This document shows positions 29,426 to 38,174 of a stretch of DNA of 64,000 nt, piece after piece (the stretch's first letter is position 1; each line of letters opens with the position of its first letter). The position numbers and the translations under genes were made by a program. Under the pieces are notes generated by a model. That model saw only the letters and a program-made list of their open reading frames with translations, was not told where the DNA came from and did not search any database. This DNA comes from Deinococcus metalli (lineage in GTDB: Bacteria > Deinococcota > Deinococci > Deinococcales > Deinococcaceae), in the NCBI RefSeq assembly GCF_014201805.1, contig NZ_JACHFK010000001.1, positions 434,001-498,000 of the forward strand. The letters are read 5' to 3'.

Positions 29426-30553
29426 TTATGCGACCGGCGCCACCTTGTCCGTGTGGATGGTGCGCTCCTCGGCCCTGGCACCCTTGAGCAGCGGCATGAC
29501 CAGTTCGCCGAAGCGCCGCGCTTCCTCCACGTGCGGATAACCGCTGAAGATGAACGACGAGAAGCCCATGGCCTCGTAGCGGCGGATCTTCGCCGCCACC
29601 TGCTCCGGGTTCCCGATCAGGGCGACGCCCACGCCGCTGCGCGCCATGCCCACGCCCGCCCACAGGCCCGGCTCGACCATCAGGTCGGCGTCCAGGTTCT
29701 TCGTCAGCTCGATCTGCCGCTGCTGACCCACGCCGTCCACGTGCGCGTGGCTCGCCACGAACGCCGCGCGCACCGAGGGATCGACCCGGCTGATCAACCT
29801 CTCGGCCGCCGCGCGGGCCTCGGTCTCGGTTTCACGCACGATCACGTGCGTCCGCAGGCCGTAGCGCAGGGGTCGGCCGGTCGTCGCCTCCAGCGCCTTC
29901 ATCTGCGCCATCCGCTCCGCCAGCATGTCCTCGCGCTCGCCCCACATCAGGTACACGTCCGCCAGTTCCGCCGCGATGTCCTGCGCGACCGGGGACGCCC
30001 CGCCGAAGTACAGCGGAATCGGCTGGGCGGGCGCCGGGTCGAGCACCGCGTTCTCGAAGGCGTAGCGCTCGGACGCGTGCGACTGTGGGGGCGGCTGCGT
30101 CCACAGCTGCCGCAGGATCGTCATGAATTCGCGGGTGCGCTCGTAGCGGCTCGCGTGATCCTCGAAGTCGCCGTACATGGCGTTCTCGGCCGGACTGCTG
30201 CCCGTCACGATGTTCACGCGCACCCGCCCCGGGAAGAGGTTTTGCAGGGTGGCGAGCATCTTGGCGTACATCGCCGGGTGGAACATGCCCGGGCGCACCG
30301 CGATCAGCAGGCCCGGGTCGTCCGCGGCCGTGCGCGCCAGGGCGGCCACCGCGGCCGTGTAGTTCTCGTGCTCGCTGTGGTAGTTCGTGGCGGTCAGCAG
30401 CGCGTCGAAGCCGGCCTCGCCCGCCGTGCTGATCTGCGCCTGCAGGTACGGCAGGGTCGGCCGGCGCGGCGGCTTGGTGGCCGTGCCGATGAACTCGCCG
30501 TCACGCGACAGTTGCAGGAACCACAGGAATTCGGAGGGGGAGGGCTGGGTCAT
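29426..30553 (-). CDS. LLM-class flavin-dependent monooxygenase (SsuD-like)
   Basis: A 375-residue luciferase-like protein. WFLQLSRDGEFIGT at the N-terminus, ATNYHSEHENYTA, GRVRVNIVTGSSPAENAMYGD and PLYFGGASPVAQDIAAELADVYLMWGE match FMNH2-dependent alkanesulfonate monooxygenases, which release sulfite from alkanesulfonates. It is 47 bases downstream of a sugar-type ABC permease on the same strand, so co-transcription is likely. No flavin reductase or ssuABC genes are visible, and the substrate is uncertain. Confidence 0.82.
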   Translation of the reverse strand: MTQPSPSEFLWFLQLSRDGEFIGTATKPPRRPTLPYLQAQISTAGEAGFDALLTATNYHSEHENYTAAVAALARTAADDPGLLIAVRPGMFHPAMYAKMLATLQNLFPGRVRVNIVTGSSPAENAMYGDFEDHASRYERTREFMTILRQLWTQPPPQSHASERYAFENAVLDPAPAQPIPLYFGGASPVAQDIAAELADVYLMWGEREDMLAERMAQMKALEATTGRPLRYGLRTHVIVRETETEARAAAERLISRVDPSVRAAFVASHAHVDGVGQQRQIELTKNLDADLMVEPGLWAGVGMARSGVGVALIGNPEQVAAKIRRYEAMGFSSFIFSGYPHVEEARRFGELVMPLLKGARAEERTIHTDKVAPVA

Positions 30554-30600
30554 GGGGAATCACCACCTGAGAATGGGACATGGAGCGGAAGAGAGCGCTG

Positions 30601-31455
30601 TCACGCCTTCACGCCGCCCGCCGTGAGACCGGCCACGAAGCGGCGCTGGAACACGGCGATCAGCAGCACGATGGGCACCGTGGCGACCACCACGGCGGCG
30701 GCGATCAGCGGCCACGGAAACGCGAACTCGCCCTGGTACAGGGTCACGCCCACCGATACGGTCCGCATGCTCAGCCTGGTGTTGAAACTCAGGGCGAGCA
30801 GGAACTCGTTCCAGGAATTCACGAACACCAGCAGCGCGGCCGTGACCACGCCCGGCGCGGACAGCGGCAGCACCACGCGCAGCATGGCCCCGACGCGGTC
30901 CGTGCCGTCCACCATCGCGGCGGCCTCCAGGTCGCGGGGGATGGCGCTGAAGAACGCGACCAGCGTCAGGATCGCCACGGGGAGGCTCAGGGCGGCGTAG
31001 GGGAGGATCAGCGCGGGGTAGGTGTTCAGCAGCTCCGCGCCGCGGAACAGCCGGAACAGCGGCACGAGCAGGCTGACGACTGGGAACATCGAGAACGCGA
31101 CCACGCCGGTCATCAGCACGCCGCGCGCCCGGACGTGCAGCCGCGCCAGGGCGTACGCGGCCGGCACCGCGCACGCGATACACAGCGCCGTGGACAGCAC
31201 GCTGACGATCAGCGAATTGGTGAAGAACGTGGCGAAGGGCTGCTCGCTGAACACGCGGGCGTAATTGCCGACATTCATGCTGGACGGCAGGTACTGCACC
31301 GGGAATGTCTGGAGTTCTCCCTCGGATTTCAGGCTGGTGAGCACCATCCAAATGAAGGGAAAGAAGCCCCCGACAATCAGGGTGCCCACCGCCACGGCGC
31401 GCACGAGCCGTTCGGGCGGGGAGAGGCGGGGCGCGGGCTGGTCGGTGCCGCTCAT
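30601..31455 (-). CDS. Carbohydrate ABC transporter permease (MalG type)
   Basis: A 284-residue inner-membrane permease with six hydrophobic segments. The EAA coupling loop is EAAAMVDGTDRVGAMLRVVLPLSAPG and the C-terminus QRRFVAGLTAGGVKA is typical of MalG-like subunits. The start at 31455 overlaps the stop of the upstream permease (ATGA). With the MalF-like subunit it forms the channel. Confidence 0.92.
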   Translation of the reverse strand: MSGTDQPAPRLSPPERLVRAVAVGTLIVGGFFPFIWMVLTSLKSEGELQTFPVQYLPSSMNVGNYARVFSEQPFATFFTNSLIVSVLSTALCIACAVPAAYALARLHVRARGVLMTGVVAFSMFPVVSLLVPLFRLFRGAELLNTYPALILPYAALSLPVAILTLVAFFSAIPRDLEAAAMVDGTDRVGAMLRVVLPLSAPGVVTAALLVFVNSWNEFLLALSFNTRLSMRTVSVGVTLYQGEFAFPWPLIAAAVVVATVPIVLLIAVFQRRFVAGLTAGGVKA

Positions 31456-32366
31456 GAACTGGACCCGTCGCGCACGAAGCGCACGTACACGGCCGTGACC
31501 GCGAGGCTCAGCGCGAACAGCGCCACGCTTAGGGCCGCGCCGTACCCGAAGTCCAGGAACTCGATGCTGGTGCGGTAGATGTACACGCCCAGCGTTTCGA
31601 GCAGCCCCTGCGCCGGCGCCTGCTGGATGAAGGTGTACGGGATGTCGAAGACCTGCACGGCACTGATCGCGCGGAAGATGAACGCGACCGCCAGGCTGGG
31701 CGCCAGCAGCGGCAGCAGCACCCGGAAGAAGCCCTGCACGCGCGTGGCGCCGTCCACCTCGGCCGCCTCGGTCAGGTCGCGCGGAATGCCCTGGAGGCCC
31801 CCCAGGACGATCAGCGCGACGAAGGAACTCGTCTTCCACACGATGGTGATCACCATCGCCACGACCGCGAGCCCCGGCGTGCTGAGCCAGCGCAGCGGTT
31901 CGTGGATCACGCCGGCGCGGTACAGCACATCGTTGACCACGCCGTACTGCGCGTTGAACAGCCACGCGAAGATCAGGCCAGAGATCACCGGCGGCATCGC
32001 CCACGGCAGCAGCAGCGCCACGCGCGCCAGGCCGCGCACGCGGCTGGGCGTGTGCGCGGCCAGCGCCATGGGAATGCCTACCAGGAAGGAGCCGCCCACC
32101 GTGAAGATCCCGAACACCAGCGTGTTGCGTAGCGCCTGCCCGAAGCGTGGGTCGTGGAGCATCTGCGCGTACTGACTCAGGCCCACGAAGCCGCGCAGCC
32201 ACGGCTCGGTCAGCTTGTTCACGTACAGCGAGTCGCGCAGGGTGGTCAGCATGGGGAACAGCAGCACGCCGCACAGCAGCAGCGCGGCGGGCAGCAGCAG
32301 CAGCAGGGCCAGTCGCCCCTCGGAGGTCTCGCGGCGGGGCTGCCCGCGCCCAGGTCGTGCGGTCAT
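31452..32366 (-). CDS. Carbohydrate ABC transporter permease (MalF type)
   Basis: A 304-residue permease with about six membrane segments. The EAA loop is TEAAEVDGATRVQGFFRVLLPLLAPS, and LLPWAMPPVISGLIFAWLFN is conserved. It follows the binding-protein gene by 4 bases and is coupled to the MalG-type gene. No ATPase is encoded here, so a shared MsmX/MalK-type ATPase from elsewhere must energise the system. Confidence 0.92.
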   Translation of the reverse strand: MTARPGRGQPRRETSEGRLALLLLLPAALLLCGVLLFPMLTTLRDSLYVNKLTEPWLRGFVGLSQYAQMLHDPRFGQALRNTLVFGIFTVGGSFLVGIPMALAAHTPSRVRGLARVALLLPWAMPPVISGLIFAWLFNAQYGVVNDVLYRAGVIHEPLRWLSTPGLAVVAMVITIVWKTSSFVALIVLGGLQGIPRDLTEAAEVDGATRVQGFFRVLLPLLAPSLAVAFIFRAISAVQVFDIPYTFIQQAPAQGLLETLGVYIYRTSIEFLDFGYGAALSVALFALSLAVTAVYVRFVRDGSSS

Positions 32367-32370
32367 CGGC

Positions 32371-33612
32371 TCACTTCAGCAGCGGGTCGAGGTCGCGCTT
32401 CATGTCGCCCAGGGCGGCGTCCACCGTCTTGCTGCCGGCTACAGCCGCCGACACGTTGTTGCGGATGATCTCCGACACGCGCGGGTAGTTGGGCGTCACG
32501 GGGCGCGGCCGCGCCTTCGTCACGATGGAGTACAGGGCCCCAAAGTGCGGGTTGGCGGCCAGCACGGCCGAGTCGTTGTACAGGCTCTTGCGCACCGGCA
32601 GGTACGCGCCCTTCACGGCCATCTCCTTTTGCACGTCGCTGCTCGCCATGTACTGCAGCAGCTTCACGGCGGCCGCCTTGTTCTTCGAGAAGGCGTTCAC
32701 GCCCCATTCCCAGCCGCCGGTGCAGGTGGCGGTGCCGTTCTTGCCGAAGGCGGGCAGCGCGGCCACGCCCACGTCGCCCTTGACCTTGGTGGGCTGCGGG
32801 CTGTTGCCCTGGAAGTGCGCCCATGCGTAACTCCAGTTCAGGCCGAAGGCGACGTTGCCGGCCTGGAACTGCTGGCGCGAGTCGTCGGTCTTGATCTCGG
32901 CGCTCGCGGCGGGCGACAGCTTGCTCTTGACGCTGTCCACCAGGTAGCCCAGGCCCTGCTTGGCGGCCGGGCTGGTCACGTCGCTGACATTCCCGCCGCC
33001 GGTCCACAGCAGTTCCAAGAAGTTGCACACGGTGCCCTCGATGGGCGCGCCCTGGAAGTTGAAGCCCTGCATGCTGCCGCCCTCGCCCTTCTGGATCTTC
33101 GTGGCGGTGGCGGTCAGGTCGTCCCACGTCTTGGGCACCTTGGCGTTGTACTTGGCGAGGAGGTCCTTGCGGTAGTACAGGAACTGCGCGTCCGTGAAGG
33201 CCGGCATGGCGTACAGCTTGCCGTTCACGCTGGCAGCGCTGATCGGGCCGGGCAAGAAGGCCTTCAGGTACGTGTCCTTGCTGGGCAGGTAGGCGTCGAG
33301 CGGCTCGGCCCAGTTGGCGGCGGCGAAGGTGGCGGTACGCACCACGTCAATCAGGAAGATATCCAGGGTGCTGTCGCGCGCGGCGAGCACGGTGGTCAGG
33401 TACTGGTTCTGCGCCTCGCTGGTGGCGCCGCCGGTCTCGATCTTGATCCTGATGTTGGGGTTCTGGGTCTGGAAGCGCTCGAAGATCGGCTGGAAGATCT
33501 CCGGGCGCTGCTGGCTGCCCATGAACACCGTGAGGGTGGTGGGGGCGGCGTGCGCGGCGCTGCCGAGCGCGGCCAGGGCGAGGGCACTGAGGAAGGGAAT
33601 GCGGTTGGACAT
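32371..33612 (-). CDS. Sugar ABC transporter substrate-binding protein
   Basis: A 413-residue family-1 solute-binding protein. The signal peptide (FLSALALAALGSAAHA) is followed by TLTVFMGSQQRPEIFQPIFERFQTQ; DIFLIDVVRTATFAAANWAEPLD and YAMPAFTDAQFLYYRKDLL are the usual cluster-1 segments. AGGAGG precedes the ATG at 33612 by 6 nt. It is the first gene of the transporter operon. The ligand is unknown; relatives bind trehalose, maltose or other oligosaccharides. Confidence 0.92.
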   Translation of the reverse strand: MSNRIPFLSALALAALGSAAHAAPTTLTVFMGSQQRPEIFQPIFERFQTQNPNIRIKIETGGATSEAQNQYLTTVLAARDSTLDIFLIDVVRTATFAAANWAEPLDAYLPSKDTYLKAFLPGPISAASVNGKLYAMPAFTDAQFLYYRKDLLAKYNAKVPKTWDDLTATATKIQKGEGGSMQGFNFQGAPIEGTVCNFLELLWTGGGNVSDVTSPAAKQGLGYLVDSVKSKLSPAASAEIKTDDSRQQFQAGNVAFGLNWSYAWAHFQGNSPQPTKVKGDVGVAALPAFGKNGTATCTGGWEWGVNAFSKNKAAAVKLLQYMASSDVQKEMAVKGAYLPVRKSLYNDSAVLAANPHFGALYSIVTKARPRPVTPNYPRVSEIIRNNVSAAVAGSKTVDAALGDMKRDLDPLLK

Positions 33613-33643
33613 GGCGGCCTCCTGGGCGGAATAGTGGACTGGT

Positions 33644-33667
33644 TTTATCAACTGCTTGTTGTATCAG
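33644..33667. promoter_or_regulatory. Possible operator upstream of the sugar transporter
   Basis: CAAC-TGCTT-GTTG within an AT-rich patch forms a short dyad, extended imperfectly by TATCAAC and GTTGTATCA. It lies about 35 bases upstream of the binding-protein start, as expected for a LacI/ROK-type sugar regulator, though no regulator gene is adjacent. Confidence 0.35.
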
Positions 33668-33788
33668 GGGACGGCGCGGCGGTCTAGCCGGGGCGCGGCC
33701 TGGGAGGGAACACGTGGTTGACACCACGAGTGTGACACGTCCCCGGGCGGCGCCGGAAGCGGGGTGGGGCGGCGCTACACTTCGGCGC

Positions 33789-35588
33789 ATGACCACCACC
33801 GACCTTCCGCGCTGGCGGACGACCGACCTGTACGGCGGTCTGGACGCCCCGGCTCTTACGGCTGACCTGACCACGCTGGCCGACGACGTCTCCGCCCTGG
33901 TGACCACCTTCGACACCCTGGACATCCGCGAGGGCGGCGCCGTCGTCACGCCGGACGCGCTGGAGACCGTGCTGGACGCCATGAACGCCGTGACGCTCCG
34001 GGCCGCCACGCTGCGCTCGTACCTGAACGCCTTCGTCGCCACCGACAGCCGCGACGCCGCCGCGCAGGGCCTGATGTCCACACTCACCACGACCACCCTG
34101 CCGCTGGGGCCGCTGCGTTCGCGCTTCACCGCGTGGCTGGGCGACCTCGACGACGCCGCGCTGGACGCCCTGACCGGGTCGTCGGACACCGCGGGCGGGC
34201 ACGCGCACGTGCTGCGCCGCGCCGCCCTGTACGCCCGCCACCAGATGAGCCCCGCCGAGGAAGATCTCGCCGCCCGCCTGCGTCCCAGCGGAGCCGGCGG
34301 CTGGGCGAAGCTGCACGGCAACGTCAGCGCCGTCCTGAGCGGCACGCTGAACGGCGAGGCGCTTCCCGTTACTGCCCTGCGTGCCCTGGCGACCGATCCC
34401 GACGAGGCCGTACGGAAGGGCGCGTTTGACGCCGAGATCGCCGCGTGGGCGTCCAGCGAGGTCGTGATGGCCGCGTGCCTCAACGGCGTGAAGGGCGAGG
34501 AGGGCGCCCTGGCCGCGCGGCGCGGCTTCACGGACCCGGTGCAGCCCAGCCTGCTCCTGAACGGCATCGATCAGGCCACGCTGGACGCCATGCAGGGGGC
34601 GGTCGTGCGCTCCCTGCCGGACTTCCGCCGGTATTTCGGCGCGAAGGCCCGCGCACTGGGCAAGCCGAAGCTCGACTGGTGGGACCTGTTCGCGCCGGTG
34701 GGCCGCAGCGAGACCGCGTGGACCTACGGCGCCGGCACCCGCTTCGTGGAGGAGCAGTTCCGCGGCTACAGCGCCGCGCTGGGCGACTTCGCGGCGCGCG
34801 CCTTCGCGGGGGAGTGGGTGGACGCCGGGCCGCGCACCGGCAAACGCAGCGGCGCGTTCTGCATGCGCTGGACCGGCGACCAGAGCCGCATCCTGATGAA
34901 CCACGATCCCAGCCTGGACTCCGTGAGCACCCTGGCGCACGAACTCGGGCACGCGTACCACAACGTGCAGCTCGCGCACCTGCCGCCGCTGCGGCGCGAG
35001 ACGCCCATGACCCTCGCAGAGACCGCCAGCATCTTCTGCGAGACGATCATCCAGAACGCCGCGCTGGACAGCGCCACCGGCGCCGAGCGCGTGTACGCCC
35101 TGGAGACGCAGCTCCTGGGGCACGCGCAGGTCGTGGTGGACATCCACAGCCGCTACCTCTTCGAGCGCGCCGTGTACGACAAGCGCGCCGAGCGCGACCT
35201 GAACCCGGCAGAGTTCGTGGAGCTGATGACGTGGGCGCAGCGCGAGACCTACGGCGACGCGCTGGGCACCCTGCACCCCTACATGTGGGCGGTGAAGGGC
35301 CACTACTACAGCCTGCCGTTCTACAACTACCCGTACACCTTCGGCCTGCTGTTCGGTCTGGGCCTGTACGCCCAGTACACCGCGGCCCGCGCACAGGGGG
35401 ACGGAGCGGTACAGGACTTCCAGCGCCGCTACGACGACCTGCTCGCCAACACCGGGCAGGCGACGCCGCTGGAACTCGCCGCCCGTTTCGGCATCGACCT
35501 GCACGCCCCGGACTTCTGGGAGGGCAGCCTGGACGTCATCCGGGGGCAGATCGCGGCGTACGAGGCCCTGACGGGCGCGGAGGGCTGA
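33789..35588 (+). CDS. M3-family oligoendopeptidase (PepF-like)
   Basis: A 599-residue cytoplasmic zinc peptidase that degrades short peptides. The active site HELGHAYHN begins at His384, and the third ligand Glu lies in MTLAETASIFCETI. The N-terminal helical region (1-190) is that of PepF/M3B. The start at 33789 follows a TACACT hexamer by 7 nt (leaderless type). A strong hairpin separates it from convergent sppA. Confidence 0.93.
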   Translation: MTTTDLPRWRTTDLYGGLDAPALTADLTTLADDVSALVTTFDTLDIREGGAVVTPDALETVLDAMNAVTLRAATLRSYLNAFVATDSRDAAAQGLMSTLTTTTLPLGPLRSRFTAWLGDLDDAALDALTGSSDTAGGHAHVLRRAALYARHQMSPAEEDLAARLRPSGAGGWAKLHGNVSAVLSGTLNGEALPVTALRALATDPDEAVRKGAFDAEIAAWASSEVVMAACLNGVKGEEGALAARRGFTDPVQPSLLLNGIDQATLDAMQGAVVRSLPDFRRYFGAKARALGKPKLDWWDLFAPVGRSETAWTYGAGTRFVEEQFRGYSAALGDFAARAFAGEWVDAGPRTGKRSGAFCMRWTGDQSRILMNHDPSLDSVSTLAHELGHAYHNVQLAHLPPLRRETPMTLAETASIFCETIIQNAALDSATGAERVYALETQLLGHAQVVVDIHSRYLFERAVYDKRAERDLNPAEFVELMTWAQRETYGDALGTLHPYMWAVKGHYYSLPFYNYPYTFGLLFGLGLYAQYTAARAQGDGAVQDFQRRYDDLLANTGQATPLELAARFGIDLHAPDFWEGSLDVIRGQIAAYEALTGAEG

Positions 35589-35595
35589 CAGGACG

Positions 35596-35635
35596 GAGCG
35601 GAGGGCACGAGCAGTCCGCTCCGTGCCCTCCGCTC
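35596..35635. terminator. Bidirectional terminator between pepF-like and sppA genes
   Basis: GAGCGGAGGGCACG (35596-35609) pairs perfectly with CGTGCCCTCCGCTC (35622-35635) around a 12-nt loop, placed between two convergent stop codons. It has no T tract. Confidence 0.7.
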
Positions 35636-35647
35636 TGTGCAGGCGCG

Positions 35648-37261
35648 TCAGCGCACCTTGATGTCCTGATCGAACCACGTCAGCACGCGCTCGCGGCCGA
35701 AGGGCCACACCTGCACCTGGGCGGCGTGCGCGGCCTCCTGCACGAATTCCGGCAGGGGACCACGGGTTTTCGGAGTGGCGTTCCACGTGGGCGCGTCGTG
35801 CGGCAGGCCCGCGAGTTCCCGCGCGCGCTGGAGCCCGAGGCGCAGGTCGCCCAGTTCGTCCACCAGGCCGCGTTCCAGGGCGTCCGCGCCGCTCCAGATG
35901 CGGCCGCGGCCCAGCTCGTTCACGCGCTCCTTGCTGAGCTTGCGGCCGTCCGCCACGCGCGACGTGAAGCGGTCGTAGACCTCCTCGATCCCCTTCTCGA
36001 CGTGGCCGCGTTCCTCGTCCGTGTACCCACGGCTGGAGGAGTACAGCAGGGCGCTGTCTCGGCCCACCCGCTCCGGGTTCAGGCCGTGGCGCCGGTTGAA
36101 GTCGGTCAGAACCGGCTTGCCCGTGACCACGCCGATGCTGCCCGTCAGGGTGTACGGACTGGCGACGATGTGTTTGGCGTGCGCGGCGACGTAGTACCCG
36201 CCGCTCGCGGCGTACTCGCCCATCACCACGACCACCGGCTTGGCGCTGCGCTGCACCTCGCGCCAGATCAGGTCGGACGCCAGGGCGCTGCCGCCGCCGG
36301 AATTGACGTACAGCACGATCGCCTTGGTGGCCTTGTCCTCGGCGGCGCGCTTCAGGGCGGCGACCACGGTGTCCGACCCCGCCTGCGGGCCGCCCAGCAG
36401 CGGCAGGGGCAGCGGGTTGTTCTTGCTCTTGCCGGTCACGATGGTGCCGATCACCGGCACGACCGCCACGCGGCCCGCCTTGGGGTTGCCGGGCTTGTGC
36501 GGCACCAGCCAGTCCACGATCGCCATCAGCGGCTGGGTGGCCGGGCCGACCAGCTCGTCCTCGTACGCGACGCGGGTGATCAGGCCGGCGTCTTGCGCTC
36601 CCTGCGCGCTGGTGATGGTGCCCGACAGCCACCCGGCCGCCACACCGGTGTCCACCCCGCGCGCCTGAGCCATGTCCTGCACCCACGCGGTTTCCAGGCC
36701 GTCCAGGTAGGCCTGGAGCTGTTCGCGATTGGCGTCGTCCATGTGCTCCTGCGAGAAGCGGGTCAGGGCCGCCTTGTACTCGCGGATGCGCAGGTTCTCG
36801 AACTCGATGCCGTGCTTTTTCAGGAACTCGCCCAGGAAGGTGGGTTCCACCGCGAAGCCGCCCAGCATCACGTCCGCCGACTCGGGCGCGGCGATCTCCT
36901 TCGCGCCGCTCGCCGTGATCAGGGTGGTCATGGTCAGCTGCGGCACGTACGCCACCACGCGCTTGTGCTCGCCCAGGTGCGCGATCAGCGTGCGGATGGC
37001 GTGGGCGGTCGCGGGCGCCGCCGTGAACTCGCTGATCTTCACCAGCACGCCGTGTAGCCACTCGGCGCTGCGCAGCTTCTCGATGCGCGCCTCCAGCGCC
37101 TCCAGGGTGTCCGTACGGTTCAGCAGGGCCTGGAGGGGCGTGCTCGGCTGCCGCTCGGGGTACGGGCCGGTCACGTCCAGCACCACCCACGTGGGCCGCG
37201 ACACGCCGTCGGGCAGGCCGCCAGCGGATTTGTTCAGGAATGGGATGTTGAAGAGGGGCAT
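35648..37261 (-). CDS. sppA: Signal peptide peptidase SppA (S49, long form)
   Basis: A 537-residue two-domain S49 protease that degrades cleaved signal peptides. The nucleophile Ser353 (GEYAASGGYYVA) in the second domain and Lys163 (REYKAALTRFS) in the first domain form the dyad seen in long SppA enzymes. VNSGGGSALASDLIWREV supplies the oxyanion region. Unlike the enterobacterial enzyme, no N-terminal membrane anchor is evident: the protein begins with MPLFNIPFLNKSAGG. A leaderless or weak-signal start at 37261 is assumed. Confidence 0.9.
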   Translation of the reverse strand: MPLFNIPFLNKSAGGLPDGVSRPTWVVLDVTGPYPERQPSTPLQALLNRTDTLEALEARIEKLRSAEWLHGVLVKISEFTAAPATAHAIRTLIAHLGEHKRVVAYVPQLTMTTLITASGAKEIAAPESADVMLGGFAVEPTFLGEFLKKHGIEFENLRIREYKAALTRFSQEHMDDANREQLQAYLDGLETAWVQDMAQARGVDTGVAAGWLSGTITSAQGAQDAGLITRVAYEDELVGPATQPLMAIVDWLVPHKPGNPKAGRVAVVPVIGTIVTGKSKNNPLPLPLLGGPQAGSDTVVAALKRAAEDKATKAIVLYVNSGGGSALASDLIWREVQRSAKPVVVVMGEYAASGGYYVAAHAKHIVASPYTLTGSIGVVTGKPVLTDFNRRHGLNPERVGRDSALLYSSSRGYTDEERGHVEKGIEEVYDRFTSRVADGRKLSKERVNELGRGRIWSGADALERGLVDELGDLRLGLQRARELAGLPHDAPTWNATPKTRGPLPEFVQEAAHAAQVQVWPFGRERVLTWFDQDIKVR

Positions 37262-37304
37262 ATGCGTACGGTACGCGGCCCGGTCGCCCCGGGTTCCCCC
37301 GGCG

Positions 37305-38117
37305 TCACGTTTCGGCCCGGGGCGGCCCCCTCAGCCGCCGCGCCATCACGCGCGCCCGGGCGTCGAGCCGGGCGGCCGTGTCCGGCGCCAGCTCGGCGTG
37401 GACCGTCTGCGACCACAGCGCCAGCCACCGCTCGACGTGCGCCGAGCGCAGGCCCAGTCCCGCGTGTGCTCCGCCCAGGTGGCCGCGCCACTGCGCGCCG
37501 CCGCCCAGCACCGTGCTCCAGAAGGCCGTGACGCGATCTACGTGGGCGTCCCAGTCGTGGACGTGCGCGGCGAAGATCGGGCCGATCACGGCGTCTTGCC
37601 GCGCCCGCGCGTAGAACGCCGCCACCACGCGGCGCAGCGCGTCCGGGCCGCCCAGCGCCTCCAGGTCGCTGCCCGGCCGGCGCGACGACCACGCCGGCAG
37701 CGCGGCCAGAAACGCGTCCAGCTCAGCGGTGGGCAGCTCGGGGGCGGCCAGGGCCGTTACGCGGCCCAGCGTCCAGCGTACGGGTACGCTGCCCTGCTCG
37801 CGCTGCGCGGCCGCGCCGCGTGGTGGCGCGCTCCACTCGGTGGGCCACACCGGACCCGGGGGGTAGATGACCGCGCCCAGCGCCCGGCCCGCCAGCGCCG
37901 CGCCTGTGCCCCATGCGAGCACCGGCACGTCCTGGCGCACGGCCGCGCCGATCAGCCACAGCAGCGCCCAGCGCTCGGGGCGCTCTCGCACGTCCAGCAC
38001 GGGTTCGCCGTCGTGCGGCACCAGCAGCCCGGCCGCCGTGTCCAGGCCCCCAGGCGTGGCAGGCTGGGCCGAGGCCAGCGCGGGCAGGGGAGACGTGGTG
38101 AGCACGGGTCCCGGCAT
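37305..38117 (-). CDS. Degenerate GATase1-like domain fused to a group III truncated haemoglobin
   Basis: The protein has 270 residues. The C-terminal 118 (about 153-270) form a group III truncated globin: LRRVVAAFYARARQDAVIGPIF, then VTAFWSTVLGG, proximal His candidate 218 in GGAHAGLGLRSAHVERW. The N-terminal part (about 25-125) resembles a class I glutamine amidotransferase of the C26 type: RERPERWALLWLIGAAVRQ then DVPVLAWGTGAALAGRALGAVIY aligns with the RDxxExxL and PVLGICRGMQ segments, with the nucleophile Cys replaced by Gly70. The start at 38117 follows TATGCT by 7 nt. Globin assignment is firm; the N-terminal assignment is inference. Function is unknown; oxygen or NO binding is plausible. 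Confidence 0.7.
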   Translation of the reverse strand: MPGPVLTTSPLPALASAQPATPGGLDTAAGLLVPHDGEPVLDVRERPERWALLWLIGAAVRQDVPVLAWGTGAALAGRALGAVIYPPGPVWPTEWSAPPRGAAAQREQGSVPVRWTLGRVTALAAPELPTAELDAFLAALPAWSSRRPGSDLEALGGPDALRRVVAAFYARARQDAVIGPIFAAHVHDWDAHVDRVTAFWSTVLGGGAQWRGHLGGAHAGLGLRSAHVERWLALWSQTVHAELAPDTAARLDARARVMARRLRGPPRAET

Positions 38118-38174
38118 GCCGCCAAGCATAGGGCCTGCCCCGTGAAGGCAGGCCCGCGGCGTCCGTACCGGCGC

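Noticed and set aside
33684..37190. A 1168-residue minus-strand open frame
   Set aside because: It is antisense to the M3 peptidase and out of frame with sppA. It has no family motifs, and long spurious frames are common at this GC content.
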